Positions 6,443-9,637 of a DNA stretch of 9,637 nucleotides are shown piece by piece (position 1 is the stretch's first letter; every line of letters begins with the position of its first letter). This DNA is from Thermoanaerobacterales bacterium. GTDB lineage: Bacteria > Actinomycetota > Acidimicrobiia > Acidimicrobiales > JACDCH01. The notes under the pieces were generated by a model. That model ran no database searches. It saw only the letters and a program-made list of their open reading frames with translations, and was not told the origin of the DNA. The position numbers and the translations under genes were made by a program. The stretch spans positions 1 to 9,637 of the forward strand of contig PKRH01000123.1 of the NCBI GenBank assembly GCA_017577565.1, given 5' to 3'.

Positions 6443-6958
6443 ATGGCAACGATCGACCGCCCCTTCGGCCGTCACTACGAGGACTTCGAGGTCGGCGACG
6501 TCTACCGCCACTGGCCGGGCAAGACGATCACCGAGTACGACGACCACCTCTTCTGCATGATCACGATGAACCACCACCCGCTCCACACGAACGCGTGGTA
6601 CGCGGAGAACGACACCCCGCAGAAGCAGAACGTGGTGGTCGGCAACCTCGTCTACTCGCTGGTGCTCGGCATGTCGGTGCCGGACGTCAGCGGCGCGGCC
6701 GTCGCCAACCTGGAGGTCGAGTCGCTGAAGCACGCCCGCCCGACCTACCACGGCGACACGATCTACGCCGTGACCCGGGTGCTCGACAAGAAGGAGACCT
6801 CCGACGGCAAGCGGGGGATCATCACGGTCGAGACCAAGGGCATCAACCAGCGCGAGGAAGAGGTCTGCTACTTCCGGCGCAAGCTGATGGTGTGGAAGCG
6901 CGAGTTCGCCCCCGAGCGGCGCTTCCCCTACGGCGACGACGTCTTCGCCGAGGAGTGA
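6443..6958 (+). CDS. mch: Mesaconyl-CoA hydratase, single-domain MaoC family
   Basis: A 171-residue single hot-dog-fold MaoC-type hydratase. In this setting it would add water to mesaconyl-CoA to give beta-methylmalyl-CoA, the substrate of Mcl1. The N-terminus reads HYEDFEVGDVYRHWPGKTITEYD (11-33). The hydratase-2 region is TMNHHPLH (41-48), where His48 matches the catalytic His but the usual Asp is Asn43. PDVSGAAVANLEV and YHGDTIYA follow. The whole resembles, from memory, the short MaoC proteins in Streptomyces ethylmalonyl-CoA gene clusters and mycobacterial Rv2499c, which also have Asn here. It is about half the length of proteobacterial Mch (about 340 residues), so it probably works as an oligomer of single domains. 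The alternative is another enoyl-CoA hydratase. A methyltransferase gene follows 37 nt downstream. Confidence 0.8.
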   Translation: MATIDRPFGRHYEDFEVGDVYRHWPGKTITEYDDHLFCMITMNHHPLHTNAWYAENDTPQKQNVVVGNLVYSLVLGMSVPDVSGAAVANLEVESLKHARPTYHGDTIYAVTRVLDKKETSDGKRGIITVETKGINQREEEVCYFRRKLMVWKREFAPERRFPYGDDVFAEE

Positions 6959-6984
6959 CGGCCGGTCGGGGGGACGGTCCAGCG

Positions 6985-6990
6985 AGGGGG
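6985..6990 (+). promoter_or_regulatory. Shine-Dalgarno deciding the GTG start of the methyltransferase
   Basis: AGGGGG lies 5 nt before GTG 6996, in the 37-nt gap after mch. It supports that GTG as start and reading of the gene from the mch transcript. Confidence 0.6.
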
Positions 6991-6995
6991 CGCAG

Positions 6996-7772
6996 GTGGC
7001 CGGTCGCATCCCCGCCGCCGCCGAGGGGTTCGAGCACGGCGCGGCCGCCTACGAGGCGGCCCGCCCCTCCTACCCGGCCGAGGCGGTGGCCCACATCGTC
7101 GGCCACGGGGGCATCGGGCCCGGCCGCCGGGTGCTCGACCTCGCGGCCGGGACCGGCAAGCTGACCCGGCTGCTGGTCCCGACCGGCGCCGAGGTCGTCG
7201 CCGTCGAGCCGGTGGCCGCCATGCGGGAGCACCTGCGGGCGCTGCCCGGCGACGTCACGATCCTCGACGGCACCGCCGAGGCGATCCCGCTGCCGGACCG
7301 CTCCGTCCACGTCATCACCGCCGCCCAGGCGTTCCACTGGTTCGACCCCGACGTCGCCCTCGCCGAGATGCGCCGGGTCCTCCGGCGGGGCGGCCACCTG
7401 TTCCTCGTCTGGAACCTGCGGGACCGGCGCCACGACTGGGTGCGGCGGTTCGGCGACCTGCTGGTCGACGGCCCGGAGGCCGAGCGCCCCTACGACAGCT
7501 ACTACGACGTCGACTACGCGCAGGTCGTCGCCGACAGCACGGGGTTCGGCCCGGTCGAGCTGTGGACCCACGAGTGGGAGCAGCCCTGCACGCCCGACCT
7601 CCTCGTCGCCCGGGCCGCATCGGTCAGCGTGGTCGCCGCCCTCCCCGAGGGCGACCGGCGCCGGGTGCTCGACCGGGTGCGCCGGCTGACCGAGACCCAC
7701 CCCGACCTGGCGGGCCGGTCGTCGTTCCCGTTCCCGTACGTCACCCGCGTCTACCGCTGCCGGCGCCGGTGA
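6996..7772 (+). CDS. Class I SAM-dependent methyltransferase (Methyltransf_11-like)
   Basis: A 258-residue cytosolic methyltransferase with a seven-strand Rossmann-like fold. Motif I, VLDLAAGTG, is at 46-54. The acidic residue that binds the SAM ribose is Glu71 in VVAVEP. GTAEAIPLPDRSV (92-104) forms the adenine-side loop, followed by TAAQAFHWF (108-116), a stretch common in the SmtA/TMT1-like group. The N-terminal GFEHGAAAYEAARPSYP (11-27) is also typical of that group. The acceptor cannot be told; relatives methylate small carboxylates and other metabolites. Its stop overlaps the mutY start by 4 nt, so the two are almost certainly co-translated, and mch may head the same operon. Confidence 0.85.
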   Translation: MAGRIPAAAEGFEHGAAAYEAARPSYPAEAVAHIVGHGGIGPGRRVLDLAAGTGKLTRLLVPTGAEVVAVEPVAAMREHLRALPGDVTILDGTAEAIPLPDRSVHVITAAQAFHWFDPDVALAEMRRVLRRGGHLFLVWNLRDRRHDWVRRFGDLLVDGPEAERPYDSYYDVDYAQVVADSTGFGPVELWTHEWEQPCTPDLLVARAASVSVVAALPEGDRRRVLDRVRRLTETHPDLAGRSSFPFPYVTRVYRCRRR

Positions 7773-8662
7773 GCGACGGGGCCCGGCGCGACCTCGACGG
7801 CCTGCACGAGGCCGTCCTCGCCTGGGGCGCGGCCAACCTCCGCGCCCTGCCCTGGCGGGCGACCCGGGACCCGTGGGCGGTGCTGGTGTCCGAGGTCATG
7901 GCCCAGCAGACCGGCGTCGACCGGGTCGTGCCCCACTACCTCGCCTTCCTGGAGCGGTTCCCCACGCCCGCCGCCTGCGCCGCCGCCCCGGTGGCCGAGG
8001 TCGTCCGCCGATGGGCCGGGCTGGGCTACAACCGCCGGGCGGTCAACCTGCACCGCTGCGCCGTCGCGGTGACCGAGCGGCACGGCGGCGCGGTGCCCGA
8101 CGACCTCGACGCCCTGCTGGCCCTGCCGGGCGTCGGCCCCTACACGGCCCGGGCGGTGCTGGCCTTCGCGTTCGAGCGCCGGGTCGGGGTCGTCGACACC
8201 AACGTCGGCCGGGTGCTGGCCCGCTGGGAGGGGCGGCGCCTCCGGCCGGCCGAGGCGCAGGCGCTGGCCGACGGCCTGGTGCCGCCGGCGGGCGACGGCC
8301 GCCCGTGGCGGTGGAACCAGGCGGTCATGGAGCTGGGCGGCCGCGTCTGCGCCCGGCGCCGGCCCCGCTGCGCCGGCTGCCCGGTACGGGCCTGGTGCGG
8401 GTGGCTGGCCACCGGGCTGACCCCGCCCGACCCGGCGGACGGCTCCGCCGGTGTGAGCGCCCGGCAGCCGGCCTTCGAGGGCTCCGACCGCCAGGGGCGG
8501 GGGCGGCTCGTCGACGCCCTGTGCCGGGGTCCGGTGGCGGTCGCCGACCTCCCGGCGGTGATGGGCTGGCCCGACGACCCCGACCGGGCCGAGCGGGTGG
8601 CCGCCGGCGTGGTGACCGACGGCCTGGCCGTGCGCGACGGCCCGGTCCTGCGCCTGCCCTGA
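7769..8662 (+). CDS. mutY: A/G-specific adenine DNA glycosylase MutY, short actinobacterial form
   Basis: A 297-residue base-excision-repair enzyme that removes adenine paired with 8-oxoguanine. Visible features are SEVMAQQT with catalytic Glu42, the helix-hairpin-helix LPGVGPYTARAV (119-130), catalytic Asp143 in VVDTNVGRV, and a [4Fe-4S] site at Cys194, Cys201, Cys204 and Cys210 with the standard 6-2-5 spacing. After the cluster only about 87 residues remain, starting with RQPAFEGSDRQGRG and looking like a small winged helix. The NUDIX-like C-terminal domain of E. coli MutY (350 residues) is absent, as in mycobacterial MutY of about 300 residues. The start is GTG 7769, overlapping the methyltransferase stop (GTGA); the open frame further upstream is a shadow of that gene. 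Confidence 0.92.
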   Translation: MSDGARRDLDGLHEAVLAWGAANLRALPWRATRDPWAVLVSEVMAQQTGVDRVVPHYLAFLERFPTPAACAAAPVAEVVRRWAGLGYNRRAVNLHRCAVAVTERHGGAVPDDLDALLALPGVGPYTARAVLAFAFERRVGVVDTNVGRVLARWEGRRLRPAEAQALADGLVPPAGDGRPWRWNQAVMELGGRVCARRRPRCAGCPVRAWCGWLATGLTPPDPADGSAGVSARQPAFEGSDRQGRGRLVDALCRGPVAVADLPAVMGWPDDPDRAERVAAGVVTDGLAVRDGPVLRLP

Positions 8663-8671
8663 CGGGCCGGC

Positions 8672-9574
8672 TCAGCTCGTGACGAACTCGACGATCAGCC
8701 GGTTGACCTCGTCGGGGCGCTCCAGGTGCAGGAAGTGGCCGGCGCCGTCGACGACCTCGACCCGGGAGCCGGGGTGGGTCAGGCCGTCGGCCGCCTGCTC
8801 GGCCAGCTCGACCCCCACGCAGCCGTCGGTGCGGCCGTGGAGGTACAGCGTCGGCACCGGGGGCGCGCCGCCGTCGGCCGCCTGCTGCAGCGCCGTGACC
8901 TCGGGGCTGTCGTCCAGCCCGACGCCGCCGAGCGTCGCCCGGTAGTAGCCGAGGGCCGCCGTCAGGTTGGCCGGGTCGCGCAGGGACTGCTTGACCCGGG
9001 GCAGGTCCTCGGCGGCGTCGTACCCGGGCGACCACTCGGCCCACAGCCGGTCGACGAACGCCAGGTCGCCGGCCGGCACGGCCAGCTCGGCCAGCGGGTG
9101 CTGGAAGAAGAACATGTACCAGGACCGCTTCAGCTGCTCGTAGGAGAGGAAGCCGGCGGCCATCGTCGACGCCGGCGGCACCGCCAGGGCCACGAGCCGC
9201 CGCCACGGCGTCCCGGCGTGGTGGGCGGCGGCGTAGCCGGCCAGGGCGCCCCAGTCGTGGCCCACCAGCACGGCGTCGTCCCCGCCGCCGAGGGCCTCGT
9301 GCAGGGCGCAGGCGTCGAGCCCCAGCACCGCGGTCTGGTAGTGGCCGTCCGCGGGGACCTCCGTCGGCGCGTAGCCCCGCATCCAGGGGGCGACGGCCCG
9401 GAACCCGGCGGCCGCCAGCGCCGGGAGCAGGTGGCGCCACGTCCAGGCCGAGTCCGGGAACCCGTGCAGGCAGAGGGCGAGCGGCGCGCCGGGCGCGCCC
9501 GCGGCGAGGTAGGCGAAGCGCAGGCCGTTGGCCTCGACGGCGCCCTGCTGGATCTCGTGGGAGGGCTCGGTCAT
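8672..9574 (-). CDS. Alpha/beta hydrolase, epoxide hydrolase-like
   Basis: A 300-residue alpha/beta-hydrolase. The oxyanion motif HGFP is at 37-40 and the nucleophile elbow GHDWGA (105-110) puts Asp107 as nucleophile, which points to epoxide hydrolases or haloalkane dehalogenases, not serine esterases. The acid is Asp250 (GRTDGCVG) and the base His280 (GAGHFLHLERP). Tyr153 in SWYMFFFQHP and Tyr210 or Tyr211 in the lid would activate the epoxide, favouring epoxide hydrolase over dehalogenase. There is no signal peptide, so it is cytosolic. The natural substrate is unknown. ATG 9574 has a TAGGGT hexamer 8 nt upstream and no Shine-Dalgarno. The gene converges with mutY, 9 nt between stops. Confidence 0.88.
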   Translation of the reverse strand: MTEPSHEIQQGAVEANGLRFAYLAAGAPGAPLALCLHGFPDSAWTWRHLLPALAAAGFRAVAPWMRGYAPTEVPADGHYQTAVLGLDACALHEALGGGDDAVLVGHDWGALAGYAAAHHAGTPWRRLVALAVPPASTMAAGFLSYEQLKRSWYMFFFQHPLAELAVPAGDLAFVDRLWAEWSPGYDAAEDLPRVKQSLRDPANLTAALGYYRATLGGVGLDDSPEVTALQQAADGGAPPVPTLYLHGRTDGCVGVELAEQAADGLTHPGSRVEVVDGAGHFLHLERPDEVNRLIVEFVTS

Positions 9575-9582
9575 GGGCGGCG

Positions 9583-9588
9583 ACCCTA
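9583..9588 (-). promoter_or_regulatory. Possible -10 element of a leaderless hydrolase transcript
   Basis: TAGGGT on the minus strand, 8 nt before the hydrolase ATG. There is no Shine-Dalgarno in between and no good -35 box in the remaining 49 bases of the window. Confidence 0.4.
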
Positions 9589-9637
9589 ACCTGCTGTGCC
9601 TACCCCGCCCCCACGGGGGAGCGGCGGTGATTGTCGT

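Noticed and set aside
8663..8671. Bidirectional terminator between mutY and the hydrolase
   Set aside because: Only 9 nt separate the stop codons and no stem-loop with a T-run is visible there or just inside the genes.
9607..9622. CCCCC-AC-GGGGG hairpin near the right end, as a terminator
   Set aside because: The loop would be only 2 nt (4 after opening a pair), there is no T-tract after it, and composition alone makes such G/C runs likely.

Overview
The window looks like a short contig from a high-GC actinobacterium. The DNA is roughly three-quarters GC by eye, GTG starts are common, genes are tightly packed, the MutY is of the short actinobacterial kind, and a PIG-L deacetylase is present. 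A deep-branching actinobacterial class such as Acidimicrobiia would fit, but that is a guess. Bases 1-43 are not genomic: they are AT-rich and end in a near-perfect copy of the Tn5/Nextera mosaic end, so the first gene is cut by the contig edge.

The main content is the last part of the ethylmalonyl-CoA pathway, a route of acetyl-CoA assimilation used instead of isocitrate lyase. Four enzymes are recognisable. Mcd (methylsuccinyl-CoA to mesaconyl-CoA) is at 3544-5148 (-). A MaoC-family mesaconyl-CoA hydratase (Mch) is at 6443-6958 (+). An L-malyl-CoA/beta-methylmalyl-CoA lyase (Mcl1) is at 44-664 (+), missing its N-terminus. A (3S)-malyl-CoA thioesterase-type paralogue (Mcl2) is at 657-1535 (+). 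Together they would turn methylsuccinyl-CoA into propionyl-CoA plus glyoxylate, and glyoxylate plus acetyl-CoA into malate. The earlier enzymes (crotonyl-CoA carboxylase/reductase, epimerase, ethylmalonyl-CoA mutase) are not here; they may lie upstream of the truncated mcl1.

Layout: mcl1-mcl2 (8-nt overlap) and a small single-span membrane protein run on the + strand to 1898. They converge, 4 nt apart, with a minus-strand group that reads from 6230 down to 1903: exported lipoprotein candidate, mcd, PIG-L deacetylase, SDR oxidoreductase. A 212-bp divergent region (6231-6442) separates that group from a plus-strand run of mch, a class I SAM methyltransferase and mutY (the last two overlap by 4 nt). 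This run converges, 9 nt apart, with a minus-strand epoxide-hydrolase-like alpha/beta hydrolase (8672-9574).

Four genes (mcd, the SDR, mch, the hydrolase) have a TANNNT -10-like hexamer 7-9 nt before the ATG and no clear Shine-Dalgarno, the arrangement of leaderless transcripts. The lipoprotein and methyltransferase genes instead have good Shine-Dalgarno sequences. No rRNA, tRNA, CRISPR array, insertion sequence or clear terminator was found, and no gene-free stretch exceeds about 210 bp.
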